Source: Mesorhizobium shangrilense (lineage in GTDB: Bacteria > Pseudomonadota > Alphaproteobacteria > Rhizobiales > Rhizobiaceae). From it: DNA of 64,000 bases. Location of the stretch: NCBI RefSeq assembly GCF_040537815.1, contig NZ_JBEWSZ010000001.1:1984001-2048000 (forward strand), read 5' to 3'. The notes beneath the pieces are model-generated. The model had not been told where the DNA came from and ran no database searches. It saw only the letters and a program-made list of their open reading frames with translations. Both the position numbers and the translations under genes were made by a program. Below are positions 27,302-36,397 of this stretch, piece after piece. The stretch's first letter is position 1. Every line of letters begins with the position of its first letter.

Positions 27302-30235
27302 CTATTCCATATATTCTTTCGCGAGCCACCAACGGGCGCCCTGCGACAATGCCGTTTCTTTGGCGCGCCGCAGGTAGTGAAGTCCCGCGTCCCGGCCTGC
27401 GTCGGAGGATTTCATGGTTTCCGCTTCAAACATCAGTCTATAGATTTCAGCTAGGTAAAATCGCTCATGGTTTTTCTCGGAGATGGCCATTGCGATATGG
27501 AGATTTCGCTTGGCGTCGTCGTAATTTCCGAACTTAAGCTGAGCCTGTGCTAACAGAGAATATAGAAATGTCGTTTCAATCTCTTCTTTTGACTGTACCA
27601 GAAATTGTATGTGGCTAGACATCTCATCGAGCGCACCAATGTCGTTGCCGCTTATCGCGTCCGCCCAGTTTCGCATTATGATCGCCCGTCTTAGATAGAT
27701 GTGCTCTCCATACTTCCGTGTGTGTTCGACGAGTTCGGAATTCAATTCGTATATCTTGTCAACTCGGCCCATGCACTGGAACACATAGCAACAGTTGCTG
27801 AGAGCTGTCGCCAGGGCGTGGGAGGATTCGGCTCGCGCGCTTAAAACCGCGTTCTCCGCACAATCTGTGGCCATCTTGTCGAACCCCAATAGCAGGAGTG
27901 TCCATGCAAGATAGCTGAGCGTCATGCTGGGAAAGCAGTGCACGTCAGATTTCATGCCTGCCGCGACTATCAAGGCCTGATCGAATTCGGCTCGGGCGTT
28001 TTGAAAGTTGCCTAACATGAACTCGGCCATTCCCATTCCTTGACATGCACTCGCCATTGCAATCGGATCATTGACCTTTACCGCTAGAATTTTCATCTTT
28101 TCAGACGGTCGGATCGATTGGACGATGTCGCCAGCGTTGAAATGCAAACCAAACTGCCAAGTAAGCGCCTCAAACGTCTCATTGTCATTTCCGAGGCGGG
28201 TGCTGACCTCTTCAGCTCGCTCCATGTAGGCAAGCGGGTTCGCCGCGATTCCTTGGGACGCGTTCAGCGCAACGCCATATGATAGGTAGATAAGCTGCAG
28301 ATCGGTCAGGATCGACTCTTCGTTGGGCGATTGCTCGGCCAGCGAAAGCGCCCTTCTAAGCAGCGCCGATGCCTCGCTGGTGGCGCCGGTCCGCAAGGCT
28401 CGGCGACCTGCCGAGAGCCACTTTCGCAGGGCGTTCACGGTGTCATGGGCACATTCGTAATGATGGGCAACGATTTCATCGGGAACGATGCCGTCCCAAT
28501 GCATCGCCAAATGCTCTGCAATGGTTCGATGCATTTGCTGCGAGTCCAATTTGAGCAGGCTCGAATATATGGCATCGCGCACAAGCGCGTGGCAGAACTC
28601 GTAGGAATATACCCCCTCACTGCAAACTCTGCGGAATATTCTTAGTTCAATCAGCATTTCGATTTGACGTTTAACGTAGTCGAGCTCGGCCCCCATGATT
28701 GCGGCGAGAATGTTCTCGCTGAAGCGGTCGCCCAGAACTGATGCAAGCTGAGCGACGGGTTTACAATCTCCCGAAGTATCAAATCGCCCCATCAATATTC
28801 CCTGGAGCGGGTTTGGAATCGGCAACGCTCCATCCGCTTGAGACTGAACCTCACGCAGATCGCTTGTCGCGACACAATGCTCGGTCAACTGTTCGACAAA
28901 CAGCGGATTGCCGCTGCTCGCTTGTTGAATCCGTTCGAGCGTGGCATCCGATATCCCTGATCCGCGATTGCTCAACTTGGTGATCAGATGTCGTGTCGAC
29001 TCCGAGTCCAAGCGTGTGAGGGAGAGGAGCATCATCGACACACTACGCAATGGGTTAAGCGTTGGCCGGCTTGTCAACAATACAAAAATTTTCTCAGTTT
29101 CTATAAGATCAATCAGCTTTTGTATGGTTTCCAGCGTTGATTCGTCGCTCCACTGGATGTCCTCCACAATAAGCACCAATGCGTAAGTTCTCGCCGCCTG
29201 CAGAATGATGTGAATCAACCGTCCTTGGAGTTCTGCCAACTGCTGTCGTGGCGGATGATCGCCAACAAAATTCTGGCTCGCCCCCATCAAATCGCAGACA
29301 TATTCTACAAGTGAATTGTCAAATAAGAGGGCCTTGCGCAAATAGGCTTGTAGCTTCGTGGTGCGAGCGGAGACATCGTCGGCGTACCCAATGCCTGCCA
29401 GACGCTCTATACTGTGGATCCAAGGATGTAACGGAGTAGAAATATATTGGCTATCACATTGAAATTTCAGGGTTACAACTGTCGATTTTGGCAAATCCCT
29501 GACGAATTCATGGACGAGTCGAGATTTTCCAATTCCAGGCTCCCCGACGATCGTTACGACTTGTCCGTGGCCTTCGCTGGCCGCCGTCAAGCGGCTTTTG
29601 AGCAGGTTTAGCTCTTCGATTCGCCCGACATAGGGGCTGAGATGCAGCGGAACGAAGCGTGAAGCATGTGGAAGTGGATGCTTCACTTCCCAAACCGAGA
29701 AACTCTGGGAGAATCCCTTCAAGCTGAGAGTGCCGTACGATCGAAAGGAAAATCTTGAGGAGCAAAGTCGCATCGTTGGATCATCCACGAGAATTTGGCC
29801 CGGAAGACCAGCTCCTTCGAGGCGAGCCGCCATGTATGCTGTTGTGCCGAACGCCATCAGCCCCTTCTTTCCCTCTCTGTCGGAAGGGGCGTCGACGATC
29901 ACCTTCCCAGTCGCGACTCCCAATCTGCAAGTGAATCGATCGACCGAGCTCAAGGAGTCCAGCATTTCCCGCAACGCTACTGCTGCACTTAAAGCCATGA
30001 ATGCCGAATCTTCAGATGCGGACGGGTAGCCAAAAAAAGCCTGAAACCCGTCGCCCGTATGGTGAGCTATCGTCCCTCGATAGCGTTCAACGAGCGCATC
30101 GCAACGTCGAAAATAGGCCTGCAGGATCTCACGAATTCGCTCTGGGTCCCGCTTCTCCACGAAGGATGTCGAGTTAACGATGTCGACGTGGAGAATCGAG
30201 ATGACACGACGCTGATTGAGAGGAGCGTTTACCAT
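27302..30235 (-). CDS. Class III cyclase domain-AAA ATPase-TPR signalling protein
   Basis: A 977-residue multidomain protein. An N-terminal class III nucleotide cyclase homology domain (residues 10-185) has both metal aspartates (D18 in HVDIVNST, D62 in HTGDGF). The usual transition-state Asn is replaced by Tyr (Y134 in GTTAYMAARLE), while the Arg (R138) is kept, so activity is uncertain. A signal-transduction ATPase with Walker A GEPGIGKSR (231-239) follows. The C-terminal 400 residues are helical repeats of the TPR/MalT-like type. Such proteins link a regulatory stimulus to cAMP synthesis or binding partners. The gene is clearly AT-richer than the backbone and starts 34 bp outside attR. Confidence 0.8.
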   Translation of the reverse strand: MVNAPLNQRRVISILHVDIVNSTSFVEKRDPERIREILQAYFRRCDALVERYRGTIAHHTGDGFQAFFGYPSASEDSAFMALSAAVALREMLDSLSSVDRFTCRLGVATGKVIVDAPSDREGKKGLMAFGTTAYMAARLEGAGLPGQILVDDPTMRLCSSRFSFRSYGTLSLKGFSQSFSVWEVKHPLPHASRFVPLHLSPYVGRIEELNLLKSRLTAASEGHGQVVTIVGEPGIGKSRLVHEFVRDLPKSTVVTLKFQCDSQYISTPLHPWIHSIERLAGIGYADDVSARTTKLQAYLRKALLFDNSLVEYVCDLMGASQNFVGDHPPRQQLAELQGRLIHIILQAARTYALVLIVEDIQWSDESTLETIQKLIDLIETEKIFVLLTSRPTLNPLRSVSMMLLSLTRLDSESTRHLITKLSNRGSGISDATLERIQQASSGNPLFVEQLTEHCVATSDLREVQSQADGALPIPNPLQGILMGRFDTSGDCKPVAQLASVLGDRFSENILAAIMGAELDYVKRQIEMLIELRIFRRVCSEGVYSYEFCHALVRDAIYSSLLKLDSQQMHRTIAEHLAMHWDGIVPDEIVAHHYECAHDTVNALRKWLSAGRRALRTGATSEASALLRRALSLAEQSPNEESILTDLQLIYLSYGVALNASQGIAANPLAYMERAEEVSTRLGNDNETFEALTWQFGLHFNAGDIVQSIRPSEKMKILAVKVNDPIAMASACQGMGMAEFMLGNFQNARAEFDQALIVAAGMKSDVHCFPSMTLSYLAWTLLLLGFDKMATDCAENAVLSARAESSHALATALSNCCYVFQCMGRVDKIYELNSELVEHTRKYGEHIYLRRAIIMRNWADAISGNDIGALDEMSSHIQFLVQSKEEIETTFLYSLLAQAQLKFGNYDDAKRNLHIAMAISEKNHERFYLAEIYRLMFEAETMKSSDAGRDAGLHYLRRAKETALSQGARWWLAKEYME

Positions 30236-30281
30236 TTCGTAAAGTTGTCATACCCCGCATCACACGAGAGTCAAAGCTAGC

Positions 30282-30400
30282 TCAACGTTTGAATACATGC
30301 CAACTCAAATCATCGACGATGAGATTTGCGCCTTGTCGGCATTGGTCCTCGTTGAAGATGACGTCGAGAACGCAGTGGAGACCGTCTGGATGGCCCAACG
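30282..30400 (-). pseudogene. Transposase C-terminal remnant (ISAs1-type)
   Basis: On the minus strand the sequence GLHCVLDVIFNEDQCR closely follows the conserved C-terminal H-W-x-LD-x-x-F-x-ED-x-x-R block of ISAs1-family transposases. Only this stub is recognisable; no start, catalytic DDE residues or inverted repeats are seen. The remaining 30236-30820 stretch, about 585 bp, holds no other supported gene, so an old insertion scar next to the Gly-Lys peptide gene is likely. Confidence 0.5.
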
Positions 30401-30820
30401 GCTTCGGATCGCTGCGGCGGCGTTCCTTGCGGCGAGCGTACTGGATGCCCCGCCCAGCCCTCCCAGTCGTCCTCGACCTCAACAAAATGGTTCCAAGAGC
30501 AGCCGCAGTCGCGGCTTGTCGGCGCCGTCAAACATGGCGGCATTCCCGAACCAATGCCGCCGACACAATCCCCAGCCGCCGTTAACCCGAGTTCAATGCC
30601 GTGCGCGGCCTTCGTCTACTTTGTGAAATGATCGATCCGTGTTACCGATGCTGCGGTCGGTCGGCATTGATGCTCGTGTTGCGATATTGACCGGCATAGT
30701 CGGATGTATGAGTGGGTCAAGCGCAGACTGATATCCTATCACGCAACCAAGAGTGCGCTATACGTTCTATTTATGTCAAAACCAGAGGAAGTATTAATTG
30801 GATCTCTGTGGAGGAAAGCG

Positions 30821-31084
30821 ATGGCTGGCGATAAGGGCGAAACTATTGAGAGCGTAAGTGCGGAAGTCAATCGACTGGGCAGCTTGCTCAGCAAACAGGC
30901 GCAGCAGATCATCTCCATGAGCTCACGCCTGAATGACCTTGAGTTGATGTTAAGTGGGAAGATGGATCTTGCGCTCAGATCCGACGCTGTTCGGATAAGA
31001 GGCAAGGGCAAAGGCAAGGGCGGCAAGGGTAAAGGGAAAGGCAAGGGCGGCAACTACGACCCGGATGGCGGTGGACAGGCCTGA
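30821..31084 (+). CDS. Small protein with Gly-Lys repeat tail (possible modified-peptide precursor)
   Basis: The 87-residue product has a strong GGAGGAAA site before ATG 30821. Residues 1-58 look like a helical, partly coiled-coil leader (VNRLGSLLSKQAQQIISMSS). Residues 61-77 are GKGKGKGGKGKGKGKGG, followed by NYDPDGGGQA. The split between a structured N terminus and a simple repetitive C-terminal core is what RiPP precursors and modified structural peptides look like. It lies 65 bp upstream of a JmjC-type oxygenase gene on the same strand. Longer in-frame starts (30704, 30773) lack ribosome-binding sites. A histone-tail-like or nucleic-acid-binding role is an alternative. Confidence 0.6.
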   Translation: MAGDKGETIESVSAEVNRLGSLLSKQAQQIISMSSRLNDLELMLSGKMDLALRSDAVRIRGKGKGKGGKGKGKGKGGNYDPDGGGQA

Positions 31085-31149
31085 TCCAGGCACCACTGAC
31101 AAGCATGTGTCTTAATTGACTCGCTGCGGCGGCGTTTCGGGGAATTAAT

Positions 31150-32313
31150 GTGTGGGACGGGGGCCAAGAAGCGTTGTGGGAAAGCCTCTCGAAGGCGCGC
31201 TCGTTTGATGCCAGTATAGATCTTTCCCGTATAGATTTTGATCACATGATGGCGCGGTATGTGCCGCCTCGTGGGTATTCCAGAGAGCGCCTGTTCAAGG
31301 CGATGGCGGACCGCGAACCGGCGGTTCTAGCGGGCTACCCCTCGCCTGTGAGGCCCCCTCTCGATGTGCTCGGCCTATGCGATGCCGCCCGCAGCATTGT
31401 TAAACGAATGGCCGAGAGCAGCGATGAGTCGACCTACTCCGTTACAATGCGTGCCGATGGACGTCGGGTACAACTTCGGCCACGCGAAATTGCGGAGTTG
31501 TGGCACAAACAGACTGAAGTCTTCGGCATATCGGATTTATACATCCGGAATACGTTTATGGAGGAGCTTATCGATCCTTCGGGCCTCAGCAATTTTAATC
31601 TGCTGCTCAAGGCTTCACACGGCGCAAGAAGCCAGGAGATGTTTAGCTTCGTCATTAGTGCCGAGGGCATGGTTACAGACTCTCACTCGGATGATCCTGA
31701 CAGCAGCAATTTTTGCCTAGAAGGAAGGAAACTCTGGATCTTCTGGGATACTTACGCCGGCTTGGCAGCTGGCCTTCAGGACGCAGAGCGCTTGCTTCTG
31801 ACAACAATTCCGCGGTTCGACATAAAGGCTTGGCTTTCCATGCCGAGCGCGCGTTGGTGCATTGTCGGTCCCAACGACACACTGTTTCTTCCAGCCAACT
31901 TCACTCATAAGGTCATCACGCTCGAAAATTACATTGGCGTTGGGGGCTTTTACGTATCTCTGCCGAACTGCCTTTCTCTGATAGCAGATTGGATCTACAG
32001 GGGCCCATTGTGGTCCAAGCTCGACAGAAAAAGCAGCAAGGCAATGCTCATCGGCGACATATCTTTGGCCGTCCAAAAAACAATCTTACGCCTGCGAGAT
32101 TGCAGTCCCGCAGTAGGACAGGCTCTTGGATACGGTTTCCTTGACTTGTCGGCGCAAAATGTAATCCGGCGCTTGCCACGGAGCCAAATGGCGATGTTAT
32201 GGTCCGATCCGCGATTTCGGAACATCGCTGAAAATATAGCCGCGCCTTGGCCACTTTCCAACGATCTACCGCTGGCGTTTCAGCTCGGAAACAGTCCATC
32301 CCGTCGCAGTTGA
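31150..32313 (+). CDS. JmjC/cupin-like Fe(II)/2-oxoglutarate-dependent oxygenase
   Basis: The 387-residue protein has an N-terminal helical region (1-160) and a JmjC-like jelly roll with metal ligands H179-x-D181 (TDSHSDDPDS) and H253 (PANFTHKVITLENY), plus the possible 2-oxoglutarate lysine K194 in LEGRKLWIFWDT. The segment up to FYVSLPN closes the barrel. This family hydroxylates or demethylates amino-acid side chains on proteins and peptides. It starts with GTG 31150 after GGGGAA, 65 bp behind the Gly-Lys peptide, and so likely shares its transcript. Codon use is AT-richer than the backbone. The substrate is not proven. Confidence 0.7.
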   Translation: MWDGGQEALWESLSKARSFDASIDLSRIDFDHMMARYVPPRGYSRERLFKAMADREPAVLAGYPSPVRPPLDVLGLCDAARSIVKRMAESSDESTYSVTMRADGRRVQLRPREIAELWHKQTEVFGISDLYIRNTFMEELIDPSGLSNFNLLLKASHGARSQEMFSFVISAEGMVTDSHSDDPDSSNFCLEGRKLWIFWDTYAGLAAGLQDAERLLLTTIPRFDIKAWLSMPSARWCIVGPNDTLFLPANFTHKVITLENYIGVGGFYVSLPNCLSLIADWIYRGPLWSKLDRKSSKAMLIGDISLAVQKTILRLRDCSPAVGQALGYGFLDLSAQNVIRRLPRSQMAMLWSDPRFRNIAENIAAPWPLSNDLPLAFQLGNSPSRRS

Positions 32314-32379
32314 AACAGACGGCGGCCCGACGGCAATCGAGTTCCTTAACCGAGTCCGCAATAAGGCATTAGAGCTCCC

Positions 32380-32781
32380 TTATTCTAGAACCGCGAAATC
32401 CATTGCAGCGCGACTACGAGGTGGCCCGTTATAATTAATGGTTATTTCAGCGCCGGCACGAATATGACGAATGGCGCTGAAGACTATAGTGAACCCCGAT
32501 CCGACACTGAATTTCGCATTCGGAAGAAAGCTATGATTGTACAGCGATCCATATCCGAGAGCGATAGCCATTACTCCCTCTTCCCAGTTAAATACATAAT
32601 CAAATAATCCGAAGTTGGAATTCCATGCGTGAACCTCTGCCACCGGAACCGTAATCACAGGAACCACCTCAATAACCGATCCCCTCTTGATCTCGCTACG
32701 CGCAAAGACACCGCGTCCCTTTCCTTGCGTCCACCTCATCTCGACTTGGTCGCTGTGCCTTAAATCATCTTTAGTCGTCAT
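32380..32781 (-). CDS. SET-domain protein (putative lysine methyltransferase)
   Basis: The 133-residue protein is a compact SET domain. SET-N is GKGRGVFARSEIKRG (20-34), the pseudoknot motif is YNHSFLPNAKF (N82, H83), and the catalytic tyrosine is Y117 in ITINYNG. No pre- or post-SET cysteines are seen, so it is a minimal bacterial SET protein. Family members methylate lysine side chains with S-adenosylmethionine. It converges on the JmjC gene across 66 bp. Start ATG 32781 is preferred; GTG at 32790 is possible. The lysine-rich peptide 1.3 kb away is an attractive substrate, which is inference. Confidence 0.75.
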   Translation of the reverse strand: MTTKDDLRHSDQVEMRWTQGKGRGVFARSEIKRGSVIEVVPVITVPVAEVHAWNSNFGLFDYVFNWEEGVMAIALGYGSLYNHSFLPNAKFSVGSGFTIVFSAIRHIRAGAEITINYNGPPRSRAAMDFAVLE

Positions 32782-32842
32782 AATTAACACCGACCGACCT
32801 TGGTAGTCGACACATAGTTACATCCGGAAAACGTATGCGTCA

Positions 32843-35005
32843 TTATTGGAATATTTTGAACCAATCCAGCACCGCTGAATAATAATACCGGCTTCGTTCC
32901 GTGCTCCAGTTCGTATGATCTTGGCCTGGAAATACAATGAGCTGGCTTTTAATGCCTTTCAGCTTAAGCGCCTGATACATCAATTCAGAGTTATAAATGG
33001 GGACGTTCCAATCCGCGTCTCCACCGAGAAATATAGTTGGCGTCCGCACTTTATCCACGAGGCGAATTGGAGAAAGCGCATCGTAGAATCGAGGATGACG
33101 CCAAGGCGCCCCAAGTTCCCACATATACCATTTCAGCCACATGTCAGGCCCGAAATCCGCGGCCACAAAACTGCCGCCCGCCCCCGATGCTGCCGCGCGA
33201 AACTTCGTCGGCGCCCGTCCGATGACGCAGTTCGTCATATAGCCTCCGTAGGAATAGCCGGTAACGAACAACTTTTTAGAATCGACTTGACCTTGTGCTA
33301 TCACTTGATCAAGAGCAGAGAGGACAGCAGGCCTGTCCGTGCAGCCCCAGTTGCGAAAAATCCGCGACACAACCGCTTGTTGTTGCCCGAGGGAACCAGG
33401 CGGGTTCGGCTCGATCACTATATAGCCGCTCGCCGCATACAGCTGTGATACGATATCAAAGCCGAAGTGAAATTGCTCGTCTTGGGGGCCCCCATGGATA
33501 TTCAATATAGCCGGATACTTTCGCTTGGGATCAAAATCCGCAGGCTTTGTGACGAACATGTCGAATACTGTCCCGTCTGCTGCGCGGGCTGACATGTGAG
33601 TCTTCAACGCCACATTAAGCCCATCTAGATAAGGTCCATAGAAATTTGTGACAGAATTGAATTTTCCGGCGGATGGAACAGTGTAGACTTCGGAGGCTGT
33701 GTTGAGAGCGTTCATCACCACGACAGGCCGGTTGTCATAACTCGCATCGAAACTTGCAATGAAGAGATCGCCGCTTAACAGGTCCTCAGAATTGCGTGTC
33801 TTAAGGGAGACGCGCGCGAGATATTGCCCCCCCGATTTTGCGTAGAGATAGTATATAAACTTTCCGTCCCGCGAGAAGCGAAAGGCCAGCACGTTCTGTC
33901 GAGAGCCGTGTGTGAGGATTATTTCCTTTTGAGTGGCGACCGATATTATCGCCAATCGCCTGACAGCGTATGGACCGTGGCGCTCTTCCGCTGACAGATA
34001 GGCTATGCTTTTTCCATCGTTGCTCCATGCGGGGGAACGCCTGTCCGCCGAAGCGCGCGTCAAGCGTATCGCAGAGCCACCCTTTCCGTCGTTTGCCGAG
34101 GTGATCCAGATTTCGCTGCGATATCTTAGTTCATTCTGGTATTCGCGAATAAACGCAACGCGGTTCCCATCAGGCGACCAGGTCGGCTCCGAGTCTTCAT
34201 TCAGACCTGCCTTACCATTCGGCATATCGCCAGTAAGCTGAATCAGAGCGTCGGATCCGAGCACTTGCGTAAATATACGATCCTGCGAATTTTCCGATAC
34301 GTAACCTTCACCGTCTGCCTTGAATTGAAGCGCGTTTATTACAATGGGCTTGAGTTCGGCGCTTGGATCGCAATCCTGACGCGATCGTAGGCTGTAGGTG
34401 TCGTGTGCTTGCGGGCATTGAGAACTACACACGCAGGGATTTCTGGCATTCCTCGCCCCGATATTTTTATCTATGGCGGCAGTCAATTTTGCCCTGGAGA
34501 ATAGCAATCTATTTCCGTCAGGTGAAATATTTAAATCACCAAAGTAACTTCTGATATATATTCTCTTTGAGACAGATGCAGATGAATTTACTATGTCGAT
34601 ATATATGATATATACATCATTGTTTTTATCTACGAGTAGGTAACTCAACTTATGACCCTGGGCATCCCAACGCGGGGACCAGCTCACCTCGGGTTCATTG
34701 AAAACCGGCTCGTTACTCGAAGAAATTACGAAAACTTTATTTGCACGAACAAACGCTATGTAATTTCCGTCCGAAGTAACTCGGAGATCTGTCGGTGGCT
34801 GTATGCAATCATAATCGCCAAGATCCACATTACGTCGATGATTATTATATAATAAAAGATTTCTATCGGGGCATAAAACTTTAGAATTCTTGATACGAAT
34901 TGAATTTAAGTCTTCCGCGAAGCCAAAATTCATACAAAGCGCTAACAATACCACAAGAGTCGCACAAGCTTTTTGCTTGAAGCCATAGGGTCTCTTTCCG
35001 CCCAT
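32843..35005 (-). CDS. Exported S9-family (prolyl oligopeptidase/DPP-type) serine peptidase
   Basis: A 720-residue protein. Residues 1-30 form a signal peptide (CATLVVLLALCMNFGFAED), so it is exported. Residues 40-430 form a TolB/PD40-like beta-propeller (WSPDGNRVAFI, WSNDGKSIAYLS). The C-terminal alpha/beta-hydrolase has a full triad: S585 in GYSYGGY, D665 in GDADWNVP and H697 in GQDHTNW. The oxyanion region HGGPQDE is present. S9 enzymes cleave short peptides and are used to trim leader peptides in several RiPP systems. It is upstream of the SET gene on the same strand (61-bp gap), so a two-gene operon is likely. Strongly AT-rich for this genome. Confidence 0.88.
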   Translation of the reverse strand: MGGKRPYGFKQKACATLVVLLALCMNFGFAEDLNSIRIKNSKVLCPDRNLLLYNNHRRNVDLGDYDCIQPPTDLRVTSDGNYIAFVRANKVFVISSSNEPVFNEPEVSWSPRWDAQGHKLSYLLVDKNNDVYIIYIDIVNSSASVSKRIYIRSYFGDLNISPDGNRLLFSRAKLTAAIDKNIGARNARNPCVCSSQCPQAHDTYSLRSRQDCDPSAELKPIVINALQFKADGEGYVSENSQDRIFTQVLGSDALIQLTGDMPNGKAGLNEDSEPTWSPDGNRVAFIREYQNELRYRSEIWITSANDGKGGSAIRLTRASADRRSPAWSNDGKSIAYLSAEERHGPYAVRRLAIISVATQKEIILTHGSRQNVLAFRFSRDGKFIYYLYAKSGGQYLARVSLKTRNSEDLLSGDLFIASFDASYDNRPVVVMNALNTASEVYTVPSAGKFNSVTNFYGPYLDGLNVALKTHMSARAADGTVFDMFVTKPADFDPKRKYPAILNIHGGPQDEQFHFGFDIVSQLYAASGYIVIEPNPPGSLGQQQAVVSRIFRNWGCTDRPAVLSALDQVIAQGQVDSKKLFVTGYSYGGYMTNCVIGRAPTKFRAAASGAGGSFVAADFGPDMWLKWYMWELGAPWRHPRFYDALSPIRLVDKVRTPTIFLGGDADWNVPIYNSELMYQALKLKGIKSQLIVFPGQDHTNWSTERSRYYYSAVLDWFKIFQ

Positions 35006-35388
35006 GAAGATCCTCCTTCGCCCAATCGGGCGTTGGTTTGCTTACTGCAGTCCGAAGGTAAATATACGCTTCTCCAAATCTGATGCCCAGCGAACTTTGG
35101 AGACGCCCCCCTTAAGGGACACCCATGGCGCGCTGCCTATCGGAAGAGCCGACCGATACGGTGGTTACCGGTGGATCGATTTCGCAAGTAATGCGCGTCG
35201 GTCGCCTTAGGCAGCGCCGCGATGTTCGCTGGCATCCCGTGGTGTTGATCAGCCGGCCCGCGTGAGCGCTGCCCTAGTCGAACATGCCGATAGGATACCG
35301 CTCCAATGGGTCTAGTTAATCCGCAATCTACAATACATTGCTAATTTAGTACAACAATGAGATATTGGTGGCAAAGGACAAGTTACTG
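35006..35388. other. Intergenic region with no recognised feature
   Basis: These 383 bp separate the divergent S9-peptidase and VWA-type genes and should carry both promoters. The peptidase-proximal side is AT-rich, the other side GC-rich, so the composition boundary of the accessory region lies about here. No gene or repeat is apparent. Confidence 0.4.
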
Positions 35389-36102
35389 ATGAACTTGTTG
35401 GGAACACTGACGGCGTTCGGAGTTTCGGCAATGTTGGTGTTGCCGGCCTATGCCGCCGATGTCGCCGATGTCGACGTGGCGGTCGTGTTCGCGGTGGATA
35501 TGTCGTCGTCGGTCGATCCCGCGACGGCCGACATCCTGCGCGAGGGACATGTCACGGCAATGTGTGCGCCAGAGGTCATCGCCGCCATCACCCGTAATCG
35601 TATTGGATGCGTGGGGATAACCTATTTTGAATGGTCAAGTTATGGCCATTTCCAAATGGTTCTGCCCTGGACAAGGGTCTGCGGGCTGAGCGACGGGAAG
35701 GCTGCGGCATCGGTAATCCTCAAACGCGCCCAAAGAGGCTACGGGCACAGAGGGGGCGACACGTCGATATCTTTCGCCATTGACGAGGGAAGTCTGCTGC
35801 TCGATCAGTTCCCGGGAGAGGCGGCCAGAAAGGTAATCGACATCGCCGGCAATGGGACCAACAACGACGGCCTGCCTGTTCAGCAAAGCCGACTTCAGGC
35901 GATCGCGAAGGGCTACACGATCAATGCGATCGTCGTATCCCCGCTATTGCGGGGTGTGAAATACGACCTCACAAGCTACTTCGCTGAGAATGTCATAGGT
36001 GGACCGCGTGCCTTCGTCATCGAGCCGGTCAATAAGAGTGATTATGCCGTCGCGCTCCGCCGCAAACTGGTACAAGAGATCAGCGTGTCGACCGACAAAT
36101 AG
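35389..36102 (+). CDS. DUF1194-type exported von Willebrand factor A-like protein
   Basis: The 237-residue protein has a signal peptide (MNLLGTLTAFGVSAMLVLPA, cleavage near AYAAD). It is followed by a VWA-like domain whose MIDAS motif is DMSSSVD, then GYGHRGGDTSISFAIDEGSL and RKVIDIAGNGTNNDG. This is the DUF1194 pattern common in Rhizobiales; members are probably periplasmic and metal-binding with no settled role. ATG 35389 has AAAGGA 8 nt upstream; earlier TTG and GTG codons in frame are less likely. It lies on the border of the accessory region. Confidence 0.85.
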   Translation: MNLLGTLTAFGVSAMLVLPAYAADVADVDVAVVFAVDMSSSVDPATADILREGHVTAMCAPEVIAAITRNRIGCVGITYFEWSSYGHFQMVLPWTRVCGLSDGKAAASVILKRAQRGYGHRGGDTSISFAIDEGSLLLDQFPGEAARKVIDIAGNGTNNDGLPVQQSRLQAIAKGYTINAIVVSPLLRGVKYDLTSYFAENVIGGPRAFVIEPVNKSDYAVALRRKLVQEISVSTDK

Positions 36103-36397
36103 GGAACTGTGGCACGATTGGCATTCGACGTTTGAACGTGGCTCATGTTGCACCGCCTGATCTGCCAAGATCTACCGGGAGGGTGTCGGCGCCTGACGGA
36201 CTTAGCCCAAGTACCTTATGGCAGTTTGGAAACGGCCGACCTGTTCTGGCGGAATGCCAGAATCCTGGCAAGCTGCATTGAACTCCTGTCGCTCTGGGCT
36301 GCTTCAGGCGGGCAAGAGTCCCGGAGCGAAAAGATCGGTGGCCGCTGGTGCATGCCACTGGCTAAGCTTCGTGAAAGTTCCTGAACGAGGCCGCGTC

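Noticed and set aside
30289..30585. 98-codon plus-strand frame near the transposase remnant
   Set aside because: No ribosome-binding site or family resemblance; the opposite strand shows the transposase block.
31000..31080. Gly-Lys run as sequencing error or simple-repeat noise
   Set aside because: The frame stays open through it, codons vary (GGC/GGT/GGG, AAG/AAA), and a strong ribosome-binding site precedes the gene.
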